In this document: in pieces, positions 9,705 to 18,285 of the stretch | How positions within the stretch are numbered: the first letter of the stretch is position 1 | Layout of the letters: each line of letters begins with the position of its first letter | Origin: Ruegeria atlantica | GTDB taxonomy: Bacteria; Pseudomonadota; Alphaproteobacteria; Rhodobacterales; Rhodobacteraceae | Assembly: GCA_013032095.1 (NCBI GenBank) | Contig: WQBJ01000007.1 | Coordinates: 1 to 64,000 of the forward strand | Direction of reading: 5' to 3' | DNA: 64,000 nucleotides | Notes under the pieces: generated by a model | Told to the model about the DNA's origin: nothing | The model's input: the letters and a program-made list of their open reading frames with translations, nothing else | The model's database searches: none | Translations under genes and position numbers: made by a program

Positions 9705-10958
9705 ATGCCCGGTCTCTGCCGAGATTGCCTGACCACATTGACTGACAAACGGCGTTGCCCGGCCTGTGGCAGCCCGCGGGTCAAGGCACATGCGGAACTA
9801 TTCGACCTGTCCATCGCGCATATGGATTGCGACGCTTTCTACGCCTCGGTCGAAAAGCGCGACAATCCGGAACTGGCGGACAAACCCGTGATCATCGGCG
9901 GCGGCAAACGCGGAGTGGTGTCGACCGCCTGCTATGTTGCACGCATTCGCGGGGTGCGATCAGCCATGCCGATGTTCAAAGCCCTGCAACTTTGCCCCGA
10001 TGCAGTGGTAATCAAGCCGCGCATGTCCGCCTATGCCGAAGTATCGCGCGAGATCCGCAAGATGATGGACGAGCTGACCCCCGTGGTCGAACCGCTCTCA
10101 CTGGACGAAGCCTTCATGGACCTGTCTGGAACACAGCGTCTGCATGGCGCACCGCCCGCCGTGATGCTGGCCCGGCTGGTGAAACGTATGAAGGACGAAC
10201 TGGGCGTGACCGGTTCAATCGGTCTGTCGCATAACAAGTTTCTGGCCAAGGTCGCCTCGGATCTGGACAAGCCACGCGGGTTTTCGGTGATAGGCAAGGC
10301 GGAAACGGCTGAATTCCTGCATGATAAACCGGTTCGCTTGATCTGGGGCATAGGCCCCGCCGCACAGGAATCGCTGGACCGTGCGGGCATACGCAGTTTT
10401 TCGGACCTACTGCGCTGGGATCAGGAGGCGCTGACCGCTCGCTTTGGTTCAATGGGTTATCGGCTCTGGCATCTGGCACGAGGCCAGGACAAACGCCGCG
10501 TCTCGGCGCATGAGCCGATGAAGTCCATAAGCAACGAAACCACGTTTTTCGAGGACACCGCCAGTCTGGACATTTTGGACGGCCATCTGTGGCGCATGTC
10601 TGAAAAGGTGGCTGATCGCGCCAAAGCCAAAGGGCTGGCCGGGCGGGTTGTCACGCTGAAGCTGAAGAAAGCCAATCACAAGATCATCACACGACGCGTT
10701 TCGTTGCGGGACGCTACGCAGATTGCCGACCGCCTTTATCGCACGGCACGGGGACTGTTCGATCAGGTCGGGGATCAGGGTCCCTATCGCCTGCTGGGCG
10801 TTGGTCTGTCTGATCTGTGTCCTGAGGCGCAAGCCGATATCTCGGGCGACCTGCTGGACCCCGGCGCCGCTCAGAGGTCACAGGCCGAACGCGCTACCGA
10901 TGAGATACGACGCCGCTTTGGCAGTGATGCAATTGTGAAAGGCCGTGCCCTGCGCTGA
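9705..10958 (+). CDS. dinB: DNA polymerase IV with an N-terminal zinc ribbon
   Basis: A 417-residue Y-family translesion polymerase. The catalytic motifs MDCDAFYASVE (40-50) and SLDEAFMD (about 133-140) are intact, followed by the helix-hairpin-helix and little-finger regions. It carries about 35 extra N-terminal residues with Cys5, Cys8, Cys18 and Cys21 in a CxxC-x9-CxxC arrangement, which looks like a small zinc ribbon; E. coli DinB lacks this. Start 9705 is the ATG that includes the ribbon. It converges with the amidohydrolase gene, with two bases between the stop codons. Confidence 0.95.
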   Translation: MPGLCRDCLTTLTDKRRCPACGSPRVKAHAELFDLSIAHMDCDAFYASVEKRDNPELADKPVIIGGGKRGVVSTACYVARIRGVRSAMPMFKALQLCPDAVVIKPRMSAYAEVSREIRKMMDELTPVVEPLSLDEAFMDLSGTQRLHGAPPAVMLARLVKRMKDELGVTGSIGLSHNKFLAKVASDLDKPRGFSVIGKAETAEFLHDKPVRLIWGIGPAAQESLDRAGIRSFSDLLRWDQEALTARFGSMGYRLWHLARGQDKRRVSAHEPMKSISNETTFFEDTASLDILDGHLWRMSEKVADRAKAKGLAGRVVTLKLKKANHKIITRRVSLRDATQIADRLYRTARGLFDQVGDQGPYRLLGVGLSDLCPEAQADISGDLLDPGAAQRSQAERATDEIRRRFGSDAIVKGRALR

Positions 10959-10960
10959 GG

Positions 10961-11821
10961 TTACTCGGCCGCCAAAGGCAGCCGCTCATCTCCGATACCA
11001 GCGATGTCTTGGATCACATCGCGCAGTATTGCCTGAAACGCGCAGAAATTCTCATTTGGCTCGATCCGGGCTTCGTCCATATACAGCGCCCGGTCGACCT
11101 CAACCTGAACTGCGTGCTGTTGGCGCGCTGGACGACCGTAGGTCTGGGTCACATAGGCTCCGGCAAAGGGGGCGTTGCGCGCAACGTTCAATCCTGCCGC
11201 GGAAAAGGCCGCTTCGATCTGATCCACGACCTCGGTCGAAGCGGATGCGCCGAACCTGTCACCCAACACAACATCCGGTCGTCTGGATTTCGAGTTTCTT
11301 GCCATTGCTACAGCTTCACGCGGCATTGAGTGGCAATCAATCAGGATCGCCTGCCCAAAGGCACTGTGTGATTCCTTCAGCAAGGACTTGATACGAGCAT
11401 GATACGGTCGCCAGCAGGTGTCGATGCGCAGGCGCGCCTCATCCATCGTCAGTTTGCCGCGATAGATTGCGCGCCCATTGGCCACCACGCGGGGAATCAC
11501 CCCCAACCCCGAAGCCACACGAGGGTTGTGTCCGGATCTACGCGCACCCTGAATCAACGCGGGGTCCAGTTCCTCGGCACTGCGGTTCAGGTCGAGATAG
11601 GCGCGCGGCATCACCGCCGAAATTATCGGAGCGCCATAATCGACGGCCGCTGAAAACAACTGATCCACAAAGGCATCTTCCGAGGAGCGAATCACATTTT
11701 CGCTCAATACCGTGCGATTCAGCAGCGTTTCAGGGTAGTTCCGGCCACTATGAGGGGAAGAAAATACCACGCAAGACGTTCGACTGGCGGGCATATCCAA
11801 TACATAGGGCGTATTCTTCAT
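10961..11821 (-). CDS. N-formylglutamate amidohydrolase family protein
   Basis: A 286-residue protein of family PF05013. Typical members hydrolyse N-formyl-L-glutamate to glutamate and formate at the end of one histidine-degradation route. Recognisable stretches are SSPHSGRNYP (21-30), the DLNR segment, and LIDCHSMP with the likely metal-binding His. No hut genes are nearby, so the physiological substrate is uncertain. Confidence 0.85.
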   Translation of the reverse strand: MKNTPYVLDMPASRTSCVVFSSPHSGRNYPETLLNRTVLSENVIRSSEDAFVDQLFSAAVDYGAPIISAVMPRAYLDLNRSAEELDPALIQGARRSGHNPRVASGLGVIPRVVANGRAIYRGKLTMDEARLRIDTCWRPYHARIKSLLKESHSAFGQAILIDCHSMPREAVAMARNSKSRRPDVVLGDRFGASASTEVVDQIEAAFSAAGLNVARNAPFAGAYVTQTYGRPARQQHAVQVEVDRALYMDEARIEPNENFCAFQAILRDVIQDIAGIGDERLPLAAE

Positions 11822-11970
11822 GGTGACTCCTTGTTCGCTTTGAACATAGACCGGAAAATAGTTCTACCAAACCCCTTGAACCCCTTTGCGACTCCTTTTA
11901 TAGACCCCGCTACCGGCGCGGGGTTCCGCGCCCCATTTCGTTATGGGGCAAGACAACGCAAAGGTTATGT

Positions 11971-12045
11971 GGGCGGTTAGCTCAGCGGTAGAGCACTTCG
12001 TTGACATCGAAGGGGTCACAAGTTCGATCCTTGTACCGCCCACCA
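11971..12045 (+). tRNA. tRNA-Val (anticodon GAC)
   Basis: The acceptor arms GGGCGGT (11971-11977) and ACCGCCC (12035-12041) pair perfectly and are followed by discriminator A and an encoded CCA. The anticodon stem CTTCG/CGAAG encloses the loop TTGACAT with anticodon GAC at 12003-12005. The T-arm contains the conserved GTTCGATCC. Total length is 75 nt with CCA. Confidence 0.96.
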
Positions 12046-12135
12046 TCGTTTCGCTGTTCCGGGTTTCCGGGGCACCCGCTAACCCAGGCGCTGGCCACGT
12101 CCTTGATGAAGGCGCCGCAGATTGGAGACAGACCA

Positions 12136-12261
12136 ATGAAGGTCAAGAACTCGCTCCGCTCGCTCAAGAACCGGCACCGCGACTGCCGGATTGTGCGTCG
12201 CAAAGGCCGCGTCTACGTGATCAACAAGACGCAGCGCAAGTTCAAAGCTCGTCAGGGCTGA
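12136..12261 (+). CDS. rpmJ: Ribosomal protein L36 (zinc-independent type)
   Basis: A 41-residue ribosomal protein starting [11 protein letters not shown]. It retains only one of the Cys residues that bind zinc in the C+ form, so it is of the zinc-free YkgO-like type usual in alphaproteobacteria. The start is supported by GGAGAC about seven bases upstream. It lies 90 bases downstream of tRNA-Val and ends before a strong terminator. Confidence 0.95.
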   Translation: MKVKNSLRSLKNRHRDCRIVRRKGRVYVINKTQRKFKARQG

Positions 12262-12283
12262 GAACTACACATAATCGATTAAA

Positions 12284-12311
12284 AGCCGCGCCTTCGAGCG
12301 CGGTTTTTTTG
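12284..12311 (+). terminator. Rho-independent terminator of rpmJ
   Basis: The stem CCGCGC/GCGCGG (12286-12291 with 12298-12303) with loop CTTCGA is followed by a run of seven T residues, 25-45 bases after the rpmJ stop. Confidence 0.92.
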
Positions 12312-12394
12312 ATTCCTTGAACCTTCTACATGGAAAACCTTGTGGTCGCTGACCAAACCATATCGCCCAGACAGCAACCAGTTCTGATACTTTT

Positions 12395-13294
12395 TCAACT
12401 CGAGCCGCCATCTGCTTGGGACATTTCCTCGACGACCTGTTTCAGGTTGTGATGGATTTCCGGAGGCGTAGGATCAATTTTTTTAGCTCTTACAAACGCC
12501 TTCTTCGCACCTTCCAAATCACCTTTTTGGTATCGGGCATTGCCTAGGCCGTATGCCCAAATCCAATTGTCCGGCCAGCGGGTTCCACCGCTGACATAGA
12601 CCTTTTCTGCAGCGTCGGTATGGCCCAGTTGTTCAAGTGCTGCCGCCGCACGAAGGATAGCCCATTGGTCTTCGCTCATCGGCAACTGGCCTGGCGGCAA
12701 AACGGCCAGTGCCCAATACTCTCCCCGCCGCCATGTCCTTAGGAATAGCTGCAGATCCATCGTCATGCGCTCATGTTCGCCGGAATGAAGGATGATTTTA
12801 TCGCTGTTCAAATCGTACCCGACCACGACCGCATAGTGCCATCGCGGTGCCCATTTGAATCCGAGATTCTGAAATATGATGACCGGGTGTCCCGCCGCAA
12901 CTTCATCCAACAGTTCTTCCATTGACGAAAGACGGACGGCCAACATCTCTTGCCGTCGGGCAGCACCGATCATATCGGCGAGAAATGTTCCCTTTGCACC
13001 GGGCGTAAAGGATTGGGTTGCGACCTCAGCCTGGGTGACTTCCAACCCGGACCACTGAAAAACCATTGCGAGAGACGCAGGCCCGCAATGGAATTCGTTT
13101 TGCTTGATGACCGGAACCCCCGTAACCGCAGCGCGCGCTGGAACATCTAACCCGGACGTAATCGGCATCCGCTTTTGCGTGCACGCAACAAGCAAAACCT
13201 GCAACAGGATGACAATCCAAGTCTGGAAACGAAGACGGGGAAAACTGATCAGCGGCCCGCACACCGGGTAAAGGGAAACACTTTCGTTAGACAC
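12395..13294 (-). CDS. PA2778-type cysteine peptidase (C39-like) lipoprotein with TPR repeats
   Basis: A 299-residue protein. An N-terminal hydrophobic run ends in a lipobox-like LLVAC. A C39-like papain-fold peptidase domain follows, with the nucleophile in EFHCGPASLAMVF and the catalytic His in HYAVVVGYD. The C-terminal third holds tetratricopeptide-type helices. The arrangement matches the PA2778 family, found next to PA2779-family genes as here. The frame opens at GTG 13294; an internal GTG at 13264 is also possible, and no ATG is available. It overlaps the end of the upstream PA2779-type gene, which implies translational coupling. Substrate is unknown. Confidence 0.82.
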   Translation of the reverse strand: MSNESVSLYPVCGPLISFPRLRFQTWIVILLQVLLVACTQKRMPITSGLDVPARAAVTGVPVIKQNEFHCGPASLAMVFQWSGLEVTQAEVATQSFTPGAKGTFLADMIGAARRQEMLAVRLSSMEELLDEVAAGHPVIIFQNLGFKWAPRWHYAVVVGYDLNSDKIILHSGEHERMTMDLQLFLRTWRRGEYWALAVLPPGQLPMSEDQWAILRAAAALEQLGHTDAAEKVYVSGGTRWPDNWIWAYGLGNARYQKGDLEGAKKAFVRAKKIDPTPPEIHHNLKQVVEEMSQADGGSS

Positions 13295-13656
13295 AGCAGA
13301 TCCGTTACCAACAGTATTATGAACACCGTAAGCAACGCGCCGACGACACCGTTGCCTCCGGCAGTTTCGTTTTCCATTTGCGTCAGAACAGAAGCTATTT
13401 CTTCGTTCGATAGTGCCTTCAAGCGCGTTTCGGCCTCTTTAGGATCCACGCCCATCGCAATAAGCTCGTCACGAACTTCTTGCTTGTCGAGCTCATTTAG
13501 CAAAAAATCGCGGTTGGCGTAGGTTTCATATCTTGAGATTACTTCGCCAGTACTGAGCATTTCGGCCTGCGCCATTGTGCTTAGTTGTGCCGCCAACAGC
13601 ATTTGCAGGGCTACAAATGTCACCACACTGCCCCGCGCAATCTTTTGAAAGCCCAT
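13249..13656 (-). CDS. PA2779 family protein
   Basis: A small protein of about 135 residues with an N-terminal signal or anchor segment (about residues 7-30), a helical periplasmic part, and a C-terminal membrane segment (GVVGALLTVFIILLVTDLL) with a short Cys-containing tail. The family is named for Pseudomonas PA2779 and is linked to PA2778-type peptidases. The ATG at 13656 is preferred to 13713 because it places the signal peptide at the N-terminus. It is the first gene of the two-gene unit. Function is unknown; the conserved pairing suggests a substrate or partner of the peptidase. Confidence 0.75.
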   Translation of the reverse strand: MGFQKIARGSVVTFVALQMLLAAQLSTMAQAEMLSTGEVISRYETYANRDFLLNELDKQEVRDELIAMGVDPKEAETRLKALSNEEIASVLTQMENETAGGNGVVGALLTVFIILLVTDLLCLTKVFPFTRCAGR

Positions 13657-14014
13657 CTTTTGGCATCCTCCCGATATCTGCCTCGCTCGAGAACGCTTTT
13701 TAAGCATCATCATCAGCTATTGTTTAGCAGGCGACAGTTGAATGCAACCTTCCTGGAACCAACCTCCGCTACCGGACAACGTATTGCATCTAGTTTTCGC
13801 TAAACCCGACCGCGACTCACCGAAGAGGTCTAAATTCTCTCTCGAAACCCAAGCAGCTAATTTTCATTCAAATGATGCGGTGCAATTCTGGGGCAGAACA
13901 GCAGCGACCTTTTGCCCAAGTATTTCTGTCGGATTTCCTTGCATCCCCCCGAGAATCGTTTAATTGACCATTTCAGTCGGGTTTACCCCGCCAAGATTAT
14001 CAATGTTGGGACAC
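13657..14014. other. Non-coding divergent region upstream of the iron-binding protein gene
   Basis: A 358-base region between two divergent units. I see no convincing gene, tRNA or terminator, and no clear Fur, Irr or RirA-type operator. It presumably holds promoters for both directions. Confidence 0.5.
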
Positions 14015-15034
14015 ATGATGCTGAAATCCTCTACCTGCGTTGCCGCCGCCCTGACGGCTCTGATTGCAACCTCTGCTGCCGCCGAAGGTGAACTGAACCT
14101 CTATTCCTCGCGCCACTACGACACCGACGAGCGCCTCTACACCGATTTCGAAGAGGCCACCGGCATCACAATCAACCGCATCGAAGGCAAGGCCGATGAG
14201 CTAATCGCACGGATGGAAGCCGAAGGGGCGAACTCGCCTGCCGACGTCCTGCTGACCGTCGACACCTCGCGTCTGGCTCGCGCCAAGAACGCAGGTATTC
14301 TGCAACCGGTCGACAGCGCCGTTCTGGAAGAGCGTATCCCGGCCAACCTGCAAGACAGCGATAACGAATGGTTCGGCTTCTCGCAGCGAGGCCGCATCAT
14401 CTTTTTCGACAAGGAAAACGTGACCAACCCGCCGGCCACATATGCCGATCTGGCAAAGCCCGAATACAAGGGGCTGGTCTGCATCCGGTCGTCCAGCAAC
14501 ACCTACAACCAGACGCTGCTGGCCTCTATCATCACGCATGAAGGCCCCGAGGCCGCCAAGGCCTGGGCCGAAGGCGTCGTCGCTAACATGGCGCGCGACC
14601 CGCAGGGTGGTGACACCGACCAGCTGCGCGGTATCGTTTCGGGCGAGTGCGACATCGCCGTGTCGAACACCTACTACTTTGGCCGCGCCATCCGCAAAGA
14701 CGTCCAAGGCGTGTCCGCCGATATCGACTCGATCGGGTGGGTCTTCCCCAATCAGGACAGCACCGGCGCGCATATGAACCTGTCCGGCGCTGGCGTTGCA
14801 GCGAGTGCGCCCAACAAGGACAACGCGATCCTGTTCCTGGAGTACCTCGCCAGCGACTCGGCCCAGCAATACTTCTCGGCCGGCAATGACGAATACCCGG
14901 CAGTCGAAGGCGTCGTGCTTGCGGATTCGGTCAAGGCCCTTGGTGAGTTCAAAGCGGATGAAGTGAACCTGTCCGAGGTCGCCAAAAACCTCCCCGAGGC
15001 ACAGAAAATCTTCAACGAGGTTGGCTGGAAGTAA
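14015..15034 (+). CDS. Periplasmic ferric-iron ABC transporter substrate-binding protein (FbpA/FutA type)
   Basis: About 339 residues with a Sec signal peptide ending in the Ala-rich stretch before EGELNLYSSRHY. It belongs to the class C Fe3+-binding proteins; the adjacent tyrosines in NTYYFGRA are the expected iron ligands, and His/Tyr in SSRHYDTD may add to them. The start is placed at the tandem ATG 14015/14018, preceded by TTGGGA. No permease or ATPase gene is adjacent, so it must work with a transporter encoded elsewhere. A terminator follows. Confidence 0.88.
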   Translation: MMLKSSTCVAAALTALIATSAAAEGELNLYSSRHYDTDERLYTDFEEATGITINRIEGKADELIARMEAEGANSPADVLLTVDTSRLARAKNAGILQPVDSAVLEERIPANLQDSDNEWFGFSQRGRIIFFDKENVTNPPATYADLAKPEYKGLVCIRSSSNTYNQTLLASIITHEGPEAAKAWAEGVVANMARDPQGGDTDQLRGIVSGECDIAVSNTYYFGRAIRKDVQGVSADIDSIGWVFPNQDSTGAHMNLSGAGVAASAPNKDNAILFLEYLASDSAQQYFSAGNDEYPAVEGVVLADSVKALGEFKADEVNLSEVAKNLPEAQKIFNEVGWK

Positions 15035-15060
15035 GCCAGACCAAACCCTTGAGCAGTCTG

Positions 15061-15093
15061 AAGGGCGCGGAGTTTTCTGCGCCCTTTTCTGTT
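15061..15093 (+). terminator. Rho-independent terminator after the iron-binding protein gene
   Basis: The stem AAGGGCGC/GCGCCCTT with a ten-base loop is followed by TTCTG. It starts 27 bases after the stop codon. Confidence 0.85.
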
Positions 15094-15108
15094 GCAATTG
15101 TATTAATT

Positions 15109-15138
15109 TTGTCTGATCATTCCAGAAGTGGGTATAAT
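15109..15138 (+). promoter_or_regulatory. Strong sigma-70-type promoter with almost no 5' leader
   Basis: TTGTCT (15109-15114) and a perfect TATAAT (15133-15138) are spaced by 18 bases. The expected transcription start near 15145 leaves only about nine bases before the ATG at 15154, and no Shine-Dalgarno is present there. The XRE gene may be translated from a nearly leaderless message. Confidence 0.6.
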
Positions 15139-15153
15139 TCTCATATTTGAAAC

Positions 15154-15708
15154 ATGCTGGATGATCTCTCAAACCGCCTCGCCACCCGTCTGAGCGAACT
15201 GCGTCGCAGCCAAGGCTGGTCGCTGGATCAACTGACTGAACTCAGCGGTATCAGCCGGGCCACCCTTTCGCGGATGGAGAAAGGCGATGTCAGCCCCACC
15301 GCAGAAACGCTGGGGCGTCTCTGCGCGGCCTACGGCCTGCCAATGTCGCGCTTGCTGATGATGGTCGAGGATAGTTTCGACCCTCGCGTGCCATTTGAAA
15401 GGCAGCCAGAATGGCGTGACCCGGAAACCGGGTTTACTCGCCGCTCGGTGTCTCCACCAGCCATTGGCCTCAGCGGTGAGGTGCTTGAGGGCCACCTGCC
15501 CCCCGGCACGGTGATCACATATGACACGCCACCGAAACCCGGGCAGGAGCATCACCTGGTCATGCTGGATGGCGCATTGACACTCACGGTAGACGGAGTT
15601 GCCCATGAACTGAATGGTGGTGATTGCCTGCGCTATCACCTTTCGGGCTCGACGCGGTTTGAAACATCGCCCGCGCGTGGCGCGCGCTACTTGTTGGTGC
15701 TGATATGA
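15154..15708 (+). CDS. XRE-family regulator with a C-terminal cupin domain
   Basis: A 184-residue transcription regulator. A helix-turn-helix of the Cro/XRE type covers residues 10-65 (SLDQLTELSGISRATLSRME contains the recognition helix). A cupin-2 domain lies at about 110-184 and probably senses a small ligand. Members of this family often control neighbouring amino-acid or amine metabolism genes. The stop overlaps the start of the acetyltransferase gene by four bases (ATGA), so the two are translationally coupled. Confidence 0.9.
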   Translation: MLDDLSNRLATRLSELRRSQGWSLDQLTELSGISRATLSRMEKGDVSPTAETLGRLCAAYGLPMSRLLMMVEDSFDPRVPFERQPEWRDPETGFTRRSVSPPAIGLSGEVLEGHLPPGTVITYDTPPKPGQEHHLVMLDGALTLTVDGVAHELNGGDCLRYHLSGSTRFETSPARGARYLLVLI

Positions 15709-16259
15709 TCTCATGCTTGGATGAAACCGGCTTTGACGCCGCCCTGGACGATCTGACCGACATCTTGCACGCCTGTGTACATGACGGTGCGAGTATTGGC
15801 TTCATCCTGCCCTTCGCGCCCGATCAGGCCCGAGCGTATTGGCAGAACCGTGTCCGCCCGGACCTGCACACCGGCGCGCTGGACCTGTTCGTTGCACGGG
15901 GTAACGAGCGTATTCTGGGCACGGTTCAGTTGATCCCGGCGATGATGCCCAACCAGCCGCATCGAGCTGATGTCGCCAAGCTGCTGGTTCACCCCGAAGC
16001 CCGACGCCGGGGGCTGGGGCGCGCCTTGATGGCCGCCCTTCAGGATCGCGCAATCGCGTTGGGCCGGTCTCTGCTGGTACTGGACACGCGCAGTACAGAT
16101 CCGTCGTGCATCCTTTATCAAAGCCTTGGCTTTCAGATCGCCGGTGAGGTTCCGAACTATTGTCGCAACCCGTTTGAGGATCGGCTGGAACCTACAACCT
16201 ATATGTTCAAGGATCTCAGTCAGGCCGACGTCTTGCGCACATTGGCGGCAAAGCAATAG
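15705..16259 (+). CDS. GNAT-family N-acetyltransferase
   Basis: A 184-residue GCN5-related acetyltransferase. The acetyl-CoA binding motif A is seen as VHPEARRRGLGRALM at about residues 96-110. It is coupled to the preceding XRE-cupin regulator. The acceptor substrate is unknown; the pairing suggests a small amine or antibiotic-like molecule sensed by the cupin. The last 40 bases overlap the 3' end of the convergent response regulator gene. Confidence 0.88.
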   Translation: MISCLDETGFDAALDDLTDILHACVHDGASIGFILPFAPDQARAYWQNRVRPDLHTGALDLFVARGNERILGTVQLIPAMMPNQPHRADVAKLLVHPEARRRGLGRALMAALQDRAIALGRSLLVLDTRSTDPSCILYQSLGFQIAGEVPNYCRNPFEDRLEPTTYMFKDLSQADVLRTLAAKQ

Positions 16260-16945
16260 CCAATACCATGTACGGTTTTGATGAAAGCCGGAACCGAAGG
16301 ATCAGGTTCGATCTTCTTGCGTAGCCGCGCCACATGCACGTCAATGGTGCGATCTCCAACGATGGTTTCACGCCCGCGCGCCTTGTCCAGCAGTTGATCG
16401 CGCGAAAACACCATGTGCGGATTGGTGACAAAGGCCAGCAACACGTCGAATTCGGTTGTGGTCAGAGGCGTCGGTCCAGGCGCACCCGCGGCCGTCAGAG
16501 TGCGCTCATTGACGTTCAACACCCAGTCGCCGAATTTGATCAACGGAGTGTCCGACCCGTTCACCACCTTCTCCTCTGGCCGCGCGCGGCGCAGAACAGT
16601 ACGGATTCGGGCCAGAACCTCGCGCGCCTCAAAAGGTTTCGTGATGTAGTCATCCGCCCCGAATTCCAGCCCCACAACCCGGTCAAAAATCTCATCGCGA
16701 CCAGACAGAACGATGATGGGTATGTTGGACTGGACGCGCAATTCACGCGTGATATCGAACCCGTTGCGTCCAGGCAGGCCGATGTCCAGCAGGATCAGGT
16801 CGATCTCGGAAGATTCCAGAATCGCATCCATCGCATTGCCGTCGGCAGCACAACTGACCCGGCAGCCCTGTTTTTCGAGGTAGCGCTGCAGGAAAGATGT
16901 AATTTGCGGGTCGTCATCGACGACAAGGATATGTTCTTTCACCAT
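16220..16945 (-). CDS. OmpR-family response regulator at the end of the iodate reductase locus
   Basis: A 241-residue two-domain response regulator. The receiver domain (1-120) has Asp10-Asp11-Asp12, phosphoacceptor Asp54 in LLDIGLPG, and the TKPFE switch Lys. The winged-helix DNA-binding domain (about 140-235) ends in TVHGIGYCF. Start 16945 is used because it gives the canonical MVKEHILVVDDD; the longer frame adds 33 residues with no domain. No kinase gene is adjacent; the nearest is the hybrid kinase at 26833-29055 across the idr genes, a plausible partner. Its 3' end overlaps the convergent acetyltransferase gene by 40 bases. Confidence 0.9.
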   Translation of the reverse strand: MVKEHILVVDDDPQITSFLQRYLEKQGCRVSCAADGNAMDAILESSEIDLILLDIGLPGRNGFDITRELRVQSNIPIIVLSGRDEIFDRVVGLEFGADDYITKPFEAREVLARIRTVLRRARPEEKVVNGSDTPLIKFGDWVLNVNERTLTAAGAPGPTPLTTTEFDVLLAFVTNPHMVFSRDQLLDKARGRETIVGDRTIDVHVARLRKKIEPDPSVPAFIKTVHGIGYCFAANVRKTSA

Positions 16946-17040
16946 AGTCGGGTCCGGGCGGGCGGGTTGAGCTAGCGCTGGACATTGGTAGCCGTTGCCG
17001 CTTGAATCTTGCAAGAACGCGGCGTGTTCAGACGTCGTAC

Positions 17041-18285
17041 TCAAAACCGCAGAAATGGCAGGGCGTGGCCCTTGGGCAACTCCTCGGTATCAGCGGAAAT
17101 AATAGCAAGGCCATCTGCCTGAGCCAACAGAGCAACGCGCCCGCTATAGGACGCCGCCATCAGGCGCAGCCTCGGCGTGCCATCGGGCTTGGTGCCTTCG
17201 ATCATCACAGGGCGATATTCCTGACGTCCGGCCCTGCGGTCCAGCGGTTCGGCCAGAATCGCCGGCTCCGGGGTCTGCGGCGCGTGATGCAGACCTGCTC
17301 GGCGCGCCATCATATGCGAGCCGATAATTTGCCAGGTCACAAAAGCCGACACCGGATTACCTGGAAGGCCGACATAGAGCGCATCACCCCTGCGACCAAA
17401 CATGATCGGCTTGCCCGGCTTCATCGCCACCTTCATCACGTCGGTCTTGCCACCGATTTCGGCAAACAGGCGGGGCATGTGATCTTCGTCGCCCACCGAC
17501 ACGCCTCCTGTAGTGACAATCAGATCAGCACTGTCGCAGGCATCGCGCAGAACTTGTTCCAACCGCGAGGGGTCGTCTTCGATCGGTCCATTGTCGGTCA
17601 GGTCGATCCATGGTTTGTCTAGCAAAGCCCGCAGCATGTAACGGTTTGAGTTGTAGATCTGACCCGGTCCCAGTTCTTCACCGGGCTGCCGCAACTCACT
17701 GCCGGTTGAGAAGATGGTGACCTTCAGTTTGCGATACACGGTCACCTCGCCATACCCGGCCGAGGCCAGCGCGGCGACTTCACGCGCGGTGATCTCACAC
17801 CCTCGCCGCAGGATTGGCGCGCCTGCTTTCAGGTCCTCACCCGCACGGCGGATGTGTTGCCCGGGCTTGGGGCGGCGCGTAAAGCGGATGCCGTCGTTGC
17901 TGACCTCGCAATCTTCTTGCATCAGAACGGCATCGAAATCGGCAGGCACCGGAGCACCGGTGAAAATCCGCAGGGCGCCGCCTGCAGGTGCGTCGTGGGC
18001 TCCGCTGTCTCCGGCGGCCACGCGCCCGGCGACGGGCAGATCAAACAATGGCCCGCTGCCCAGATCAGCCGTGCGGATCGCATAACCATCCATCGCCGAA
18101 TTGTCGAAGGCGGGCATGTCGACCTTGCTGGTGCAATCCTGGGCCAGTACCCGGCCAATCGCGCCAATCAGCGGCAGGGTTTCAGTCTCGGTCACAGGGT
18201 CGGCCACGGACAGACCCCGGGTCAGAGCCTCGGATACCGACAGATACGTATGAGCGTGCCGGTCGCAGGCGCATCCATCAGCCAT
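17041..18285 (-). CDS. moeA: Molybdopterin molybdenumtransferase MoeA
   Basis: A 414-residue enzyme that inserts molybdate into adenylated molybdopterin. Recognisable are the N-terminal DNSAMDGYAIR stretch, the catalytic-domain motif TTGGVSVGDEDHM, and GLPGNPVSAFVTW. Start 18285 is fixed by GGAG and overlaps the end of the copper-protein gene by eight bases, so it is translationally coupled to it. A moeA inside this unit fits the need to supply cofactor to the molybdoenzyme encoded upstream; moeA is likewise linked to arsenite oxidase loci in other bacteria. Confidence 0.94.
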   Translation of the reverse strand: MADGCACDRHAHTYLSVSEALTRGLSVADPVTETETLPLIGAIGRVLAQDCTSKVDMPAFDNSAMDGYAIRTADLGSGPLFDLPVAGRVAAGDSGAHDAPAGGALRIFTGAPVPADFDAVLMQEDCEVSNDGIRFTRRPKPGQHIRRAGEDLKAGAPILRRGCEITAREVAALASAGYGEVTVYRKLKVTIFSTGSELRQPGEELGPGQIYNSNRYMLRALLDKPWIDLTDNGPIEDDPSRLEQVLRDACDSADLIVTTGGVSVGDEDHMPRLFAEIGGKTDVMKVAMKPGKPIMFGRRGDALYVGLPGNPVSAFVTWQIIGSHMMARRAGLHHAPQTPEPAILAEPLDRRAGRQEYRPVMIEGTKPDGTPRLRLMAASYSGRVALLAQADGLAIISADTEELPKGHALPFLRF

